Part shown: one piece after another, positions 1 through 5,935 of the stretch
How the letters are laid out: every line of letters starts with the position of its first letter
Position numbering within the stretch: position 1 is the stretch's first letter
From: an uncultured Sutterella sp.
GTDB lineage: Bacteria > Pseudomonadota > Gammaproteobacteria > Burkholderiales > Burkholderiaceae_F
Length of the DNA stretch: 7,061 nucleotides
Assembly: GCA_905213905.1 (NCBI GenBank)
Contig: CAJMKD010000067.1
Coordinates: 1-7,061, forward strand
Reading direction: 5' to 3'
Notes under the pieces: generated by a model
Database searches by the model: none
Seen by the model: only the letters and a program-made list of their open reading frames with translations
What the model was told of the DNA's origin: nothing
Made by a program: the position numbers and the translations under genes

Positions 1-9
1 AAATGATCA

Positions 10-24
10 AGCGCTTTCAGCGCT
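10..24 (-). other. small hairpin past the last gene
   Basis: The arms agcgc (10-14) and gcgct (20-24) enclose a 5-base loop that reads UGAAA on the minus strand. It lies about 35 bases beyond the stop of the 54-residue gene. There is no U-tract after it, so it is not a convincing terminator. The rest of 1-58 shows no supportable start codon with a ribosome binding site, although the window edge may cut one off. Confidence 0.3.
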
Positions 25-58
25 GCGCCTTATATCTCCGACCTGAAGCGACGGAGCT

Positions 59-223
59 TTACGGCGCTTTTCGGTAAGCAGGCCGAAGCGAAAGGAAAAC
101 CGTATCGCCGACGGATGGACGTTCGATCTGATCGCGGGCCTTTTGATCCAGCACGTCATCAAAGGCCGGATAAAGCGCCTTATAGGCCGCTTGCAAGTGT
201 TTGTCTTTAAGTCGGTATTTCAT
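59..223 (-). CDS. small hypothetical phage protein, 54 aa
   Basis: This is a short reading frame from ATG (221-223) to TAA (59-61). The protein begins MKYRLKDKHL and ends LSLRPAYRKAP. It is basic at both ends with an acidic centre (FDDVLDQKARDQIE). The start is well supported: GGAAGG lies seven bases upstream and overlaps the TAA stop (227-229) of the preceding gene, leaving three bases between the two genes. This is the usual packing of a co-transcribed phage operon. I recognise no family and can infer no function. It is the last gene of the leftward operon that can be seen, and whether another gene follows beyond the window edge is unknown. Confidence 0.65.
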   Translation of the reverse strand: MKYRLKDKHLQAAYKALYPAFDDVLDQKARDQIERPSVGDTVFLSLRPAYRKAP

Positions 224-226
224 CCT

Positions 227-517
227 TTATCCTTCCAATTGCTCGCAAAGCTCTATCACGCTCTTTGCGGCCGCCTTCACGTCGGTGATGCGCTCGCGCA
301 TGTTCTTTCGCGCCCATTGGAGCGGTTGGGTGTATGAGATAACCGCTATTGCCAAAAGCGCGGCTTTTTCGAGCTTCATAGCGCCTAACATGCCATTCGT
401 GAGCGCGACTTTAGACAAATCGACTAGCGTATCGATACTTTGCTGGGAGTAGTTCTGCCGCAGCTGCAGCCGGATCGCTTTAGGGGCATTGAGCAAGCTC
501 TCTTCATTGCTCATCAT
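227..517 (-). CDS. hypothetical phage protein, 96 aa
   Basis: The protein is predicted to be soluble and almost wholly helical. It has a hydrophobic middle (residues about 46-62, containing KLEKAALLAIAVISYTQ) and a basic stretch after it (ARKNMRERITDVKAAAKS). The hydrophobic part is short and interrupted by charge, so a membrane segment is not convincing. Two adjacent ATG codons (517 and 514) could start it. The SD GGAGG at 522-526 is four bases from the first and seven from the second, so the second may be preferred, giving 95 residues. The upstream gene stops ten bases before, and the SD lies in that gap. I recognise no family. Confidence 0.7.
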   Translation of the reverse strand: MMSNEESLLNAPKAIRLQLRQNYSQQSIDTLVDLSKVALTNGMLGAMKLEKAALLAIAVISYTQPLQWARKNMRERITDVKAAAKSVIELCEQLEG

Positions 518-526
518 TCAGCCTCC

Positions 527-796
527 TTATGTTTTGTCATCCACCCATGCGCCGAAAACGTCGCGCAGCCAGTCCCTGGCGGCGTGCATTTTTTCGGCAT
601 GTGGGCTATTGGTTTCTGAAAGCAGAGCCTGCGCGATATACAGTGCGGCACTGGCAGTAGTCAGGGCCTCATATTCGGCAGAGCCGGGCTCGTATTCGGC
701 TGTTTTCCACCGAGTGAAGCGCGGTCGTTTCGCTGCTTGCGAAGCAAGCCATATCCGGTGGCGCTTGACAAGCCCTTTAGCTCTTCGCTTTGTCAT
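527..796 (-). CDS. hypothetical basic phage protein, 89 aa
   Basis: The first 32 residues are strongly basic (MTKRRAKGLVKRHRIWLASQ, then AAKRPRFTRWK). The rest is helical with mixed charge (SAEYEALTTASAALYIAQALL, and later MHAARDWLRDVFGAWVDD). The basic head could touch nucleic acid, but no named fold is visible. Its ATG lies 20 bases inside the end of the upstream gene in another frame and has only a poor, A-rich SD, so translation is probably coupled to that gene. The gene ends with TAA just before the GGAGG that serves the next gene. Function is unknown. Confidence 0.65.
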   Translation of the reverse strand: MTKRRAKGLVKRHRIWLASQAAKRPRFTRWKTAEYEPGSAEYEALTTASAALYIAQALLSETNSPHAEKMHAARDWLRDVFGAWVDDKT

Positions 797-1013
797 CTTT
801 TTTTGAGCCGTTGAGCAAGATGCTGCCGAGGATTCGGCGCTGCTTTGCCGTCAGCTCTGCGACGACGGCCGGCTTTGAATCGTCGAACTTTCGGAAGCAG
901 GCAATAAAAATCCCGCCGTTCTCTGCTTCGCAAAGGAGAATGGCGGGCTCTTGATTCGGCTGCGGTTCGAACTGGGCGAAAAAGCCGATTCGGGTTTTAG
1001 TCTTCGTCTTCAT
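777..1013 (-). CDS. hypothetical phage protein, 78 aa
   Basis: It starts MKTKTKTRIGFFAQFEP and ends in a lysine-rich tail (SKKDDKAKS). Between these lies a beta-rich core (AILLCEAENGGIFIACFRKFDD) and a helix with LTAKQRRILGSILL. I recognise no family. The start codon sits inside the end of the DUF3310-like gene: the last 17 bases of that gene are read here in a different frame, so one purine-rich stretch encodes an acidic tail in one gene and a Lys-Thr head in this one. The SD is weak (AAGAAGA), so translational coupling is likely. Its own end overlaps the next gene by 20 bases. Confidence 0.65.
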   Translation of the reverse strand: MKTKTKTRIGFFAQFEPQPNQEPAILLCEAENGGIFIACFRKFDDSKPAVVAELTAKQRRILGSILLNGSKKDDKAKS

Positions 1014-1428
1014 CTTCTTCTTTTGGGTTTTCTAAAGCGTCCGCTCGTTTCTCAAGTCGGCAGATCATCTCTTCAACGTTGCTTTTGCTGATGCAAACGC
1101 AATCGGCGTTCGAGGTGAACAGATCGAGGATCAGCTGGGATTTCGTCCCCATTGCGTAGGCTGCCGCGATAAATTGCGTCGGCTTGAATCCGTAACGATG
1201 GATAAGTGCCAATCCCTCTTCGCTCCAAAATTCGGGCGTTTGGAGAGCTTTCTTGAGCCACCAGGCTGCCTTCCGATAGTCTTGCGCTTCGGTGCCTTTG
1301 TAAGGCGCGCGAATCATGTATTCGACCGCACTCGCGAACGGGTGCGGCAACATCACGGAGAGGTCGGCCGGTTCGCAGGTGTACCGGTTAATCTCGTAGT
1401 GAGACGGGTGATTGATCAGGTCTGTCAT
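997..1428 (-). CDS. DUF3310-like phage protein, 143 aa
   Basis: The N-terminal 65 residues match the pattern of the DUF3310 family of small phage proteins: NHPSHY at residues 6-11, then an AVEYMIRA helix, then KGTEAQDYRKAAWWLKKAL near 44-63. In this family the NHPSHY box is followed by a helix and a YxKAxWxLxK-type helix. Its biochemical role is not established. The remaining 80 residues are not part of the domain as I know it. They are helical and end in a very acidic tail (KEEDEDED). The gene starts 17 bases after the stop of the DUF551-like gene with a weak SD (GAAAG) and overlaps the next gene by 17 bases. The family assignment is from motif memory and not from a search. Confidence 0.75.
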   Translation of the reverse strand: MTDLINHPSHYEINRYTCEPADLSVMLPHPFASAVEYMIRAPYKGTEAQDYRKAAWWLKKALQTPEFWSEEGLALIHRYGFKPTQFIAAAYAMGTKSQLILDLFTSNADCVCISKSNVEEMICRLEKRADALENPKEEDEDED

Positions 1429-1445
1429 TTGCTTTCAAAAAAGTG

Positions 1446-1904
1446 TTATTTGTCGTCGGTTTTGCAGGGTTCAGGGAAGCGCGCCCAAGCCGCAACGTCG
1501 TCGATGTCGGAATAAACGAAGCCGACGCCCCAGCCGTTCTCGGTGTGGACTACGGTAAGTTCTTCGACTCGCACCTCTCCGCTTTTGGTCGTTATGAGCA
1601 GATAGCCGTCGGCGGTTGCGTCTTCTTCCGAAGGCATGTCCGTCGCCGGGTCTTCGATCCTATGCCACTGCACTACGGCGCTTGTTTCGATGCCTGAACC
1701 GTTTTCATCGTCGCATTCGTCAGCGGCTTGCAGAAGCATGGCGGCGAGCTCGCGGGCATGGCGGGGCTCCATGATTGCTGTTCCTGATTCCGGTTCGTCA
1801 TGGTCTCTCACTGTCATGAAGATCTCAGAGCCGTAATTCGAGCAGCATTGAACGTAAATGTCGATATGGCCGCCGCCGATTTCTTCGAGATCGAGCTCTG
1901 TCAT
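1446..1904 (-). CDS. DUF551-like protein with N-terminal extension, 152 aa
   Basis: Two parts are visible. Residues 1-70 contain a beta-rich start (HIDIYVQCCSNYGSEIFMTV) and a helix EPRHARELAAMLLQAADECDDE, of a kind common in small phage proteins (a proline- and acid-led helix rich in Ala and Leu). Residues about 78-148 fit the DUF551 pattern: an opening VQWHRIEDP, a central GYLLITTKSGEV strand pair, GWGVGF, and a closing DVAAWARFPEP. DUF551 proteins are frequent in phages and of unknown function. The start has GGAG eight bases upstream. The gene follows ssb across an 87-base gap that contains a hairpin. Overall charge is strongly acidic. Confidence 0.7.
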   Translation of the reverse strand: MTELDLEEIGGGHIDIYVQCCSNYGSEIFMTVRDHDEPESGTAIMEPRHARELAAMLLQAADECDDENGSGIETSAVVQWHRIEDPATDMPSEEDATADGYLLITTKSGEVRVEELTVVHTENGWGVGFVYSDIDDVAAWARFPEPCKTDDK

Positions 1905-1930
1905 TTCTCGTTCTCCGTTTAGCGTTAGGC

Positions 1931-1976
1931 GGCCGCGCGTCCGTTGGAAAAGCCGCGGGGGACACGGACGGCGGCC
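1931..1976 (-). repeat. GC-rich hairpin between ssb and the DUF551-like gene
   Basis: The arms ggccgcgcgtccgt (1931-1944) and acggacggcggcc (1964-1976) are complementary with a single bulged base. The loop is 19 bases. No U-tract follows on the minus strand, so this is not a clear terminator. It could limit 3'-end decay of the ssb message or lower expression of the genes that follow. Function is inference. Confidence 0.5.
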
Positions 1977-1991
1977 GGAAGAGGGTGAAAA

Positions 1992-2432
1992 TCAGAACGG
2001 CGTATCGGAATCGTCGTAACCGGCATACGCGCTCGCCTGCGGAGCATTGCGAGGCGCTGACGGCTGCTGCTGGGCGCGAGCGTCACCGCCGTCGCTTTCG
2101 CGTGAGTTCAGGAACTGCACGTCGTTCGCGATGATTTCGGTGATGCTCTTTTCCACGCCGTTTCGGTCGGTGTACTTGCGCGTTTTCATGCGGCCGGCCA
2201 CGTAGACCGAGGAGCCTTTGCGCAGGTAGCGCTGGCATAACTCTGCGGTCTTTCCGTAGACAACGACGTTGTGCCAGACGGTTTCGTCAGCGGTCTGGCC
2301 GTCTTGCGTGCGATAGCGGCGGCTTGTCGCCACCGAAAGACCTGCAAAAGGCTGCTTGCCTTCCGACTCGGGGAAGAAATCCGGGTCTCGACCGAGATTG
2401 CCGATGATTTGAGCGATATTGAGATGCGGCAT
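1992..2432 (-). CDS. ssb: single-stranded DNA-binding protein (SSB), 146 aa
   Basis: SSB binds and protects single-stranded DNA during replication and recombination. The protein has the bacterial SSB layout. An OB fold covers about residues 1-110, with IIGNLGRDPDFF near the start, VWHNVVVYGKTAELCQRYLRKGSSVYVAGR in the middle (Trp53 is the usual base-stacking position) and the RKYTDRNG turn. A flexible Gln/Ala/Pro linker follows (about 115-138), then the acidic tip YDDSDTPF. That tip matches the canonical D-D-x-x-P-F partner-docking tail of SSB. The gene starts three bases after the recT stop, and its SD (AAGGAG) is formed by the last codons of recT, so the two are almost certainly co-transcribed and coupled. 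Length is slightly under that of a typical host SSB (about 178 in E. coli), as is common for phage copies. Confidence 0.95.
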   Translation of the reverse strand: MPHLNIAQIIGNLGRDPDFFPESEGKQPFAGLSVATSRRYRTQDGQTADETVWHNVVVYGKTAELCQRYLRKGSSVYVAGRMKTRKYTDRNGVEKSITEIIANDVQFLNSRESDGGDARAQQQPSAPRNAPQASAYAGYDDSDTPF

Positions 2433-2435
2433 TCC

Positions 2436-3539
2436 TTACTCCTTGGAAGCGGCGCGGCGCTTGATGTCAGCGGGGGACATGGAAGCCAGATCCGCTTCGT
2501 CCATGGGGAAGGGCGGCGCCGGCGGCACGTCAGGCTGGTTCGGGGCAGCCTTAGGCGCAGGATCGGAGGCGGGCGCAGAGGCTGGTGCCTGAGCCGGAGT
2601 TGTTTCCGGTTCGATGTCGTCGAAGTCGCCCTCGAAGGCGGGCGGCTCGCCGCCCTTTACGACGTATTCCTGGTCGATCACGTCATCAAGGAATTCCCCG
2701 CGATCGGCCGCTTCGTCAACGGCAACGGCGCGCGCTGCTTCAACGGAGAGCGGGAGGTACTTGGCGAGGCGGCGGATCGCAGTCTTTTTCGCCATTTCAT
2801 CGAAGTGGCTCTCCCAGGGGCTGTCAACGTCCGGGCGGTTGCGGCGCTTAGCGCTTGCCACGGCTGACTGATAGCCCTGCGACTTATCGCGGACTGCCTC
2901 GACCTCTGCGCGGCTCATGACCTCGAACTGGATTCCGCCGCCGACGAAGTTGGCAACGGCATAGACATAGGTCATGGGGCCCGGATCAGCTTCATCCGAC
3001 GGAATATGCTGAACGTCGGGATGCAGGCCAAGCTGATAGCTGAAATGGTCCTTTTTATGGACGACATATGCGTTGAGCGAGACCATCTCACCGGATTTGC
3101 GGGCAAGCGTGATAAGGCCGCGATAACCGATGATCAGCTGCGCCTGCGGAATCGACTGCCAACGGCCGTTGATGCAGACTCGCTTGTTGAATGGGACAAG
3201 GTAAGCCTGGCCGAGATGGCTTCCGACCTCAAGGCCGAGCTGGGCGGCCGTAATGCACGAGCTGATCAAGCTGTCTGGGGCAGCGTTGATGAGCGAAGCG
3301 TTCTTTCGGCATTCGGTCCAAACCACGCGCATGAACCGGTTGGCATCAATCCCTCGGGGGAGAGCGGTTGCGATCTTGGCGATCGTGTCCGGCTTCATCA
3401 GCGTCATGTAGCACTTTCTCGCGGGCGTGAGCTCTTTCTTGTCGTCAGGCTTCTGGCCGTTCTGGACGACGGAATTCGAGGTAGCCGCTGCCGGACGGCG
3501 TGCTGCGACTGCGCGGCGGAGGGTATCAGTTTGCGTCAT
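2436..3539 (-). CDS. recT: RecT-family single-strand annealing protein, 367 aa
   Basis: RecT binds single-stranded DNA exposed by its partner exonuclease and anneals it to a complementary strand, allowing RecA-independent recombination. Family features: AKIATALPRGIDANRFMRVV (54-73), AAPDSLISSCITAAQLGLEVG (86-106), the core strand set around QAQLIIGYRGLITLARKSG (132-150), and the C-terminal part of the domain at ESHFDEMAKKTAIRRLAKYLPL (243-264). The domain ends near residue 290. A further 75 residues are mostly Pro and Ala (about 311-345) and end in a short charged helix, making the protein longer than typical RecT (about 270-310). The start ATG has AAAGGA about ten bases upstream and is the second gene of the module, 19 bases after the exonuclease stop. 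Confidence 0.95.
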   Translation of the reverse strand: MTQTDTLRRAVAARRPAAATSNSVVQNGQKPDDKKELTPARKCYMTLMKPDTIAKIATALPRGIDANRFMRVVWTECRKNASLINAAPDSLISSCITAAQLGLEVGSHLGQAYLVPFNKRVCINGRWQSIPQAQLIIGYRGLITLARKSGEMVSLNAYVVHKKDHFSYQLGLHPDVQHIPSDEADPGPMTYVYAVANFVGGGIQFEVMSRAEVEAVRDKSQGYQSAVASAKRRNRPDVDSPWESHFDEMAKKTAIRRLAKYLPLSVEAARAVAVDEAADRGEFLDDVIDQEYVVKGGEPPAFEGDFDDIEPETTPAQAPASAPASDPAPKAAPNQPDVPPAPPFPMDEADLASMSPADIKRRAASKE

Positions 3540-3558
3540 GATGATTGTTTCCTTTGGG

Positions 3559-4581
3559 TTAGTAGATTCGGAGGCGGCGGTCGGTGGTTTCCTTCAGGAA
3601 CTGAGACCAAACGAGCGGATCGGACTTTTTGAAGCTCGTTGAGTCAAAGCGGCGCGTTGTAACGGCCTTGAAGGTGGCTGCTTTTTTTCCGTCGATCAAA
3701 ATGCCTTCGGCGTCGCCGATGGCTGCAGCGATCTGTGTCGCATAGCCGTCCTTCCGTTCGGTCAGCTCCTTGATCTGTGCTGAGAGGTTCCGGTATTCGC
3801 CGATTGCTACGGCCATGTCGTTGGATGCTTCGAGCATTTCGCCGGTTTCGCGCGGGAAGAGGCGCTTCACGTCGGCCATGCTGTTCGGATCCGGCGGCAC
3901 CTGCTTGAGGATGTGCTCGGTCCAAAACTCGCGGCAGATGGAAACGATTCCATCGATGAGCTGATCGTCTCGGTCGATTCGGTACATGCGGAAATCTTGT
4001 CCGCCTATCAGAACCGCGACGTAGTCGCAGATGGCGCCTGTCACAGCCATGTACCTCTGCACCTGCGACTCATAGTGAGAGGGGATCTTGTATTGGGAGA
4101 TGATTTCGCCTGCGACGATTTCATCTTCCTGAGACGGGCTCCAGTCGTCGGCGAGATACTGCGAAGCGGTCTTGCATTCGAGAATGCAGTCGGTTGTGAG
4201 CATCCGGCCCGTGAGTTCCTGCTTCTTGACAGGAAGGACGCGGACGGACTTGCCGATCTTCGGATTGACGATTGCGCGGTCGATGTTGGCGATCATCCAG
4301 CCGTCTTCGCCCTTGCGCAGGATGGAGTTCACGCGCTGAACGCTCATGCCCGTGCGTTCCTGGATTTCCTTCGCGACAAGTTCCTCGAGCATCTTGCCCC
4401 AATGAGCAGGTTCGCTTTCCTGGTAGTCGCGGCCCTCGATCTTGTCGAAGTAAACGTCGACGGGCGAGCGGTAGGGCGATATGCCCAGAACCGCGCCGAT
4501 GTCAGAGCCTCCGAGGCCCGTTCGGCGAGCGTCGAGCCACTGCTTGCGGTCGACGCTTTCAGATATTTTGAAAGGTTCCAT
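3559..4581 (-). CDS. YqaJ-family recombination exonuclease, 340 aa
   Basis: This is a nuclease of the YqaJ / lambda exonuclease (PD-(D/E)XK) superfamily. It degrades one strand from double-stranded ends to feed RecT. Visible landmarks: RRTGLGGSDIGAVLGISPY (19-37), the family signature; WGKMLEELVAKE (61-72), with the acidic Glu66/67; Asp101 in ANIDRAIV; and LECKTA (134-139), giving the catalytic Glu135-x-Lys137. A HYESQVQRYMAVTG helix with the conserved Gln lies at 169-182. Residues about 252-290 look like coiled coil, and the end (RRFDSTSFKK...RRLRIY) is the usual C-terminal strand region. Oddly, the ATG has no recognisable SD and lies only 13 bases past the U-tract of a strong terminator, so its transcript must come through that terminator. 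Confidence 0.93.
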   Translation of the reverse strand: MEPFKISESVDRKQWLDARRTGLGGSDIGAVLGISPYRSPVDVYFDKIEGRDYQESEPAHWGKMLEELVAKEIQERTGMSVQRVNSILRKGEDGWMIANIDRAIVNPKIGKSVRVLPVKKQELTGRMLTTDCILECKTASQYLADDWSPSQEDEIVAGEIISQYKIPSHYESQVQRYMAVTGAICDYVAVLIGGQDFRMYRIDRDDQLIDGIVSICREFWTEHILKQVPPDPNSMADVKRLFPRETGEMLEASNDMAVAIGEYRNLSAQIKELTERKDGYATQIAAAIGDAEGILIDGKKAATFKAVTTRRFDSTSFKKSDPLVWSQFLKETTDRRLRIY

Positions 4582-4594
4582 GATTTTGCTATGG

Positions 4595-4639
4595 AAAAAA
4601 GCAGGGCTGCCGACCGTTCGAAAACGATCAGGCAGCCCT
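4595..4639 (-). terminator. strong intrinsic terminator ahead of the exonuclease gene
   Basis: On the minus strand, AGGGCTGCC and GGCAGCCCT form a perfect 9-bp stem (4631-4639 with 4603-4611). An inner CGTT/AACG stem capped by UUCG lies inside it. After the stem come two bases and then TTTTTT (4595-4600). It ends the five-gene operon on its right. Because the exonuclease ATG is at 4581, no promoter fits between them, so the recombination genes depend on read-through or antitermination. Confidence 0.85.
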
Positions 4640-4644
4640 AAAAG

Positions 4645-4699
4645 ACCCGGCGCGCTTCAACCCAACCGCCGGGTACCCTCAACCCACCGCATCGCGGTG
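4645..4699 (-). repeat. two hairpins containing a direct repeat
   Basis: Two perfect stems lie between the stop of the 96-residue gene and the terminator. One is acccggc/gccgggt (4645-4651 with 4668-4674, 16-base loop). The other is caccgc/gcggtg (4685-4690 with 4694-4699, 3-base loop). A near-direct repeat, tcaacccaaccgc (4657-4669) and tcaacccaccgc (4679-4690), spans parts of both. With the terminator this gives three stem-loops in a row, a layout compatible with attenuation or RNA-processing control. Confidence 0.5.
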
Positions 4700-4719
4700 A
4701 AAAATTGTCAGGTGGATGG

Positions 4720-5010
4720 TTATGCCGCAGCAGCGTCTTCTTCTTCGAAGCCGTTGTCTGCGTTGATTTGGGCGGCGATTTCCGAAAAAAGATCGCGGCT
4801 CATGCGGCTGAGACAGTAGCTGCGGCTTCTTGGATCGCGAAGCCACGCCGCTGCAGCCTTGAAGTCGTATTCGATTTCGTCAATCGTCACGGGGGCGGCG
4901 TCGCCCTCATGCTTGCGGGAAAGCTCGCTGATTACGATGTCGATCGGATCGTCGATTTCGCCGACGTAGATCAGGTCTTCCCAGCTCATGCCGTCTGGGT
5001 AGTTGCTCAT
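4720..5010 (-). CDS. hypothetical acidic phage protein, 96 aa
   Basis: The start is placed at the ATG (5008-5010), which shares ATGA with the stop of the gene before it. A longer GTG start at 5037 would overlap that gene by 31 bases and has no SD. The protein begins MSNYPDGMSWEDLIYVGEID, a style of opening seen in other small phage proteins. It has a central helical region (IEYDFKAAAAWLRDPRSRSY) and ends in an acidic, Ala-rich tail (FEEEDAAAA). I recognise no family. It is the last gene of the early operon: hairpins and a terminator follow its TAA. The SD is weak, which fits translation by re-initiation after the upstream gene. Confidence 0.7.
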   Translation of the reverse strand: MSNYPDGMSWEDLIYVGEIDDPIDIVISELSRKHEGDAAPVTIDEIEYDFKAAAAWLRDPRSRSYCLSRMSRDLFSEIAAQINADNGFEEEDAAAA

Positions 5011-5210
5011 CTGAATGCTCTGAAAGGGAGGCAGCACGCCGACCAGATCCGCCGAAGCAGAGAGAGCGGCTGAGGCGCAGGATCTTGATTGGGGTTGGGT
5101 GCTGGGACCGGAGCGGGTGAATCCAAACGGCCTTTGATCCCTTGCCGGCCTGACGTTTGGGAAAAATGCTTGCTCCGGTCCCGGCGATTCTTGCGTCTGC
5201 TGACTTTCAT
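5007..5210 (-). CDS. small basic protein with arginine-rich N-terminus, 67 aa
   Basis: The start is the ATG at 5208-5210. It overlaps the upstream stop as ATGA and has AAGGA five bases before it. Residues 4-14 read SRRKNRRDRSK, an arginine-rich stretch. Residues 31-48 are Pro-rich (SPAPVPAPNPNQDPAPQP). The end (LLRRIWSACCLPFRAFR) is basic and hydrophobic. The RRxxRR spacing resembles the RNA-binding arginine-rich motif of lambda-type N antiterminators. The position in an early operon, upstream of a terminator that guards the exonuclease, would suit that role. The similarity is short and low in complexity, so a general nucleic-acid-binding or packaging-type basic peptide is equally possible. 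Its stop also overlaps the next gene as ATGA. Confidence 0.65.
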   Translation of the reverse strand: MKVSRRKNRRDRSKHFSQTSGRQGIKGRLDSPAPVPAPNPNQDPAPQPLSLLRRIWSACCLPFRAFR

Positions 5211-5485
5211 GCTGTTCCTTCGAAATCCTGTTCGATCGTTTCCTGAATGAAAGCGGCCAGGCAGCCTCTCAGGCACAGCCCGGCGGCGCTTTCCTTCATG
5301 GCGTACTTAATGAACGCTTCTTTGACGCGCGGATCGTCTGCGCTCGCATCCAAGATGGCTTGAATCACGCCTACAACCGCAGAAAAGATCCACTCTTTAG
5401 AGGCCGCCTCGTACTTGCCGTCGATGCAGGAACGAACAAGGAAGTAGTAATCCTCGGCGTTCGGCACGTACTTTTTTTCACTCAT
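5207..5485 (-). CDS. hypothetical helical phage protein, 92 aa
   Basis: The ATG at 5483-5485 is chosen over an upstream GTG (5518) because GGAGGG lies seven bases before it and it forms an ATGA overlap with the stop of the previous gene. The protein starts MSEKKYVPNAEDYYFLVRSC. It continues with a helical, fairly hydrophobic centre (KEWIFSAVVGVIQAILDASA) and a cysteine-containing segment (AAGLCLRGCLAAFIQE), and ends acidic. The hydrophobic runs are short and amphipathic, so a soluble helical bundle is more likely than a membrane protein. I know no family for it. Confidence 0.72.
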   Translation of the reverse strand: MSEKKYVPNAEDYYFLVRSCIDGKYEAASKEWIFSAVVGVIQAILDASADDPRVKEAFIKYAMKESAAGLCLRGCLAAFIQETIEQDFEGTA

Positions 5486-5751
5486 GCGACGCCCTCCAAA
5501 CGTGCGATTGACTTGCACCAGGTCTTCAGCGTTGCTGCCGGGCCGTCATAGCCGATGGGCGACTCGGTGCTTGTCATGCCCAGGGCAACCAAATGCTCGA
5601 GAGAGATTTCGCCGTGCTCCACGCCCGTGAGAAGGATGTCGTAGACGGTTGACCACGTGTCGATCTTTGGGCTGTGCTTCCGAACGTACTCTTCGAGGCT
5701 GCGTGCCAGCTCTCTGGCGTTGTGCGGGGTGGGTTGCTGTAGTTTTTGCAT
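5482..5751 (-). CDS. hypothetical phage protein, 89 aa
   Basis: The start is the ATG at 5749-5751, with AAGGA seven to nine bases upstream. A longer start at 5829 would overlap the preceding membrane-protein gene and lacks an SD. The protein begins MQKLQQPTPHNARELARSLE. It is helical in the first half (EEYVRKHSP, TVYDILLTGVEHGEISLEHL) and ends KTWCKSIARLEGVA. No family is recognised. The gap to the gene before is 14 bases and the end overlaps the next ATG, so it belongs to the same message. Confidence 0.7.
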   Translation of the reverse strand: MQKLQQPTPHNARELARSLEEYVRKHSPKIDTWSTVYDILLTGVEHGEISLEHLVALGMTSTESPIGYDGPAATLKTWCKSIARLEGVA

Positions 5752-5765
5752 AGTGGATTCCTTCT

Positions 5766-5897
5766 TCAGAAGAATTCCCCGGTTGCCGCCCACGCGAGGG
5801 CTCGCCACAAGAGCGAGCAGGGCGGACACAGTAAGACGAAGGCGACTGCTGCGAGTCCGAAGGCCCAGCAGATGGCCTGACTGCGAACGTCTGTCAT
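5766..5897 (-). CDS. small single-pass membrane protein, 43 aa
   Basis: The frame from ATG 5895-5897 has GGAG nine bases upstream (within TTGGAGCACC). After a short polar head (MTDVRSQ) there is one hydrophobic segment, roughly residues 8-29 (AICWAFGLAAVAFVLLCPPC...). A Trp-containing second hydrophobic stretch follows (LLWRALAWAA), ending GEFF. An in-frame ATG at 5981 would lengthen it to 71 residues. That version has no SD and would include the inverted-repeat element, so I prefer the short form. It is the first gene of the operon ending at 4720. Short phage membrane peptides of this kind are common and of unknown role. Confidence 0.55.
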   Translation of the reverse strand: MTDVRSQAICWAFGLAAVAFVLLCPPCSLLWRALAWAATGEFF

Positions 5898-5935
5898 TTT
5901 TCGGTGCTCCAATTTGGGTTTTGGAGAGCGCTCAC

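Noticed and set aside
1..58. A further minus-strand gene starting before the left edge
   Set aside because: Only a TTG near the edge could serve as a start, with no convincing SD and too little sequence to judge.
2271..4641. Several long plus-strand frames opposite ssb, recT and the exonuclease
   Set aside because: They are antisense shadows of strongly supported genes with no SD and no recognisable protein features.
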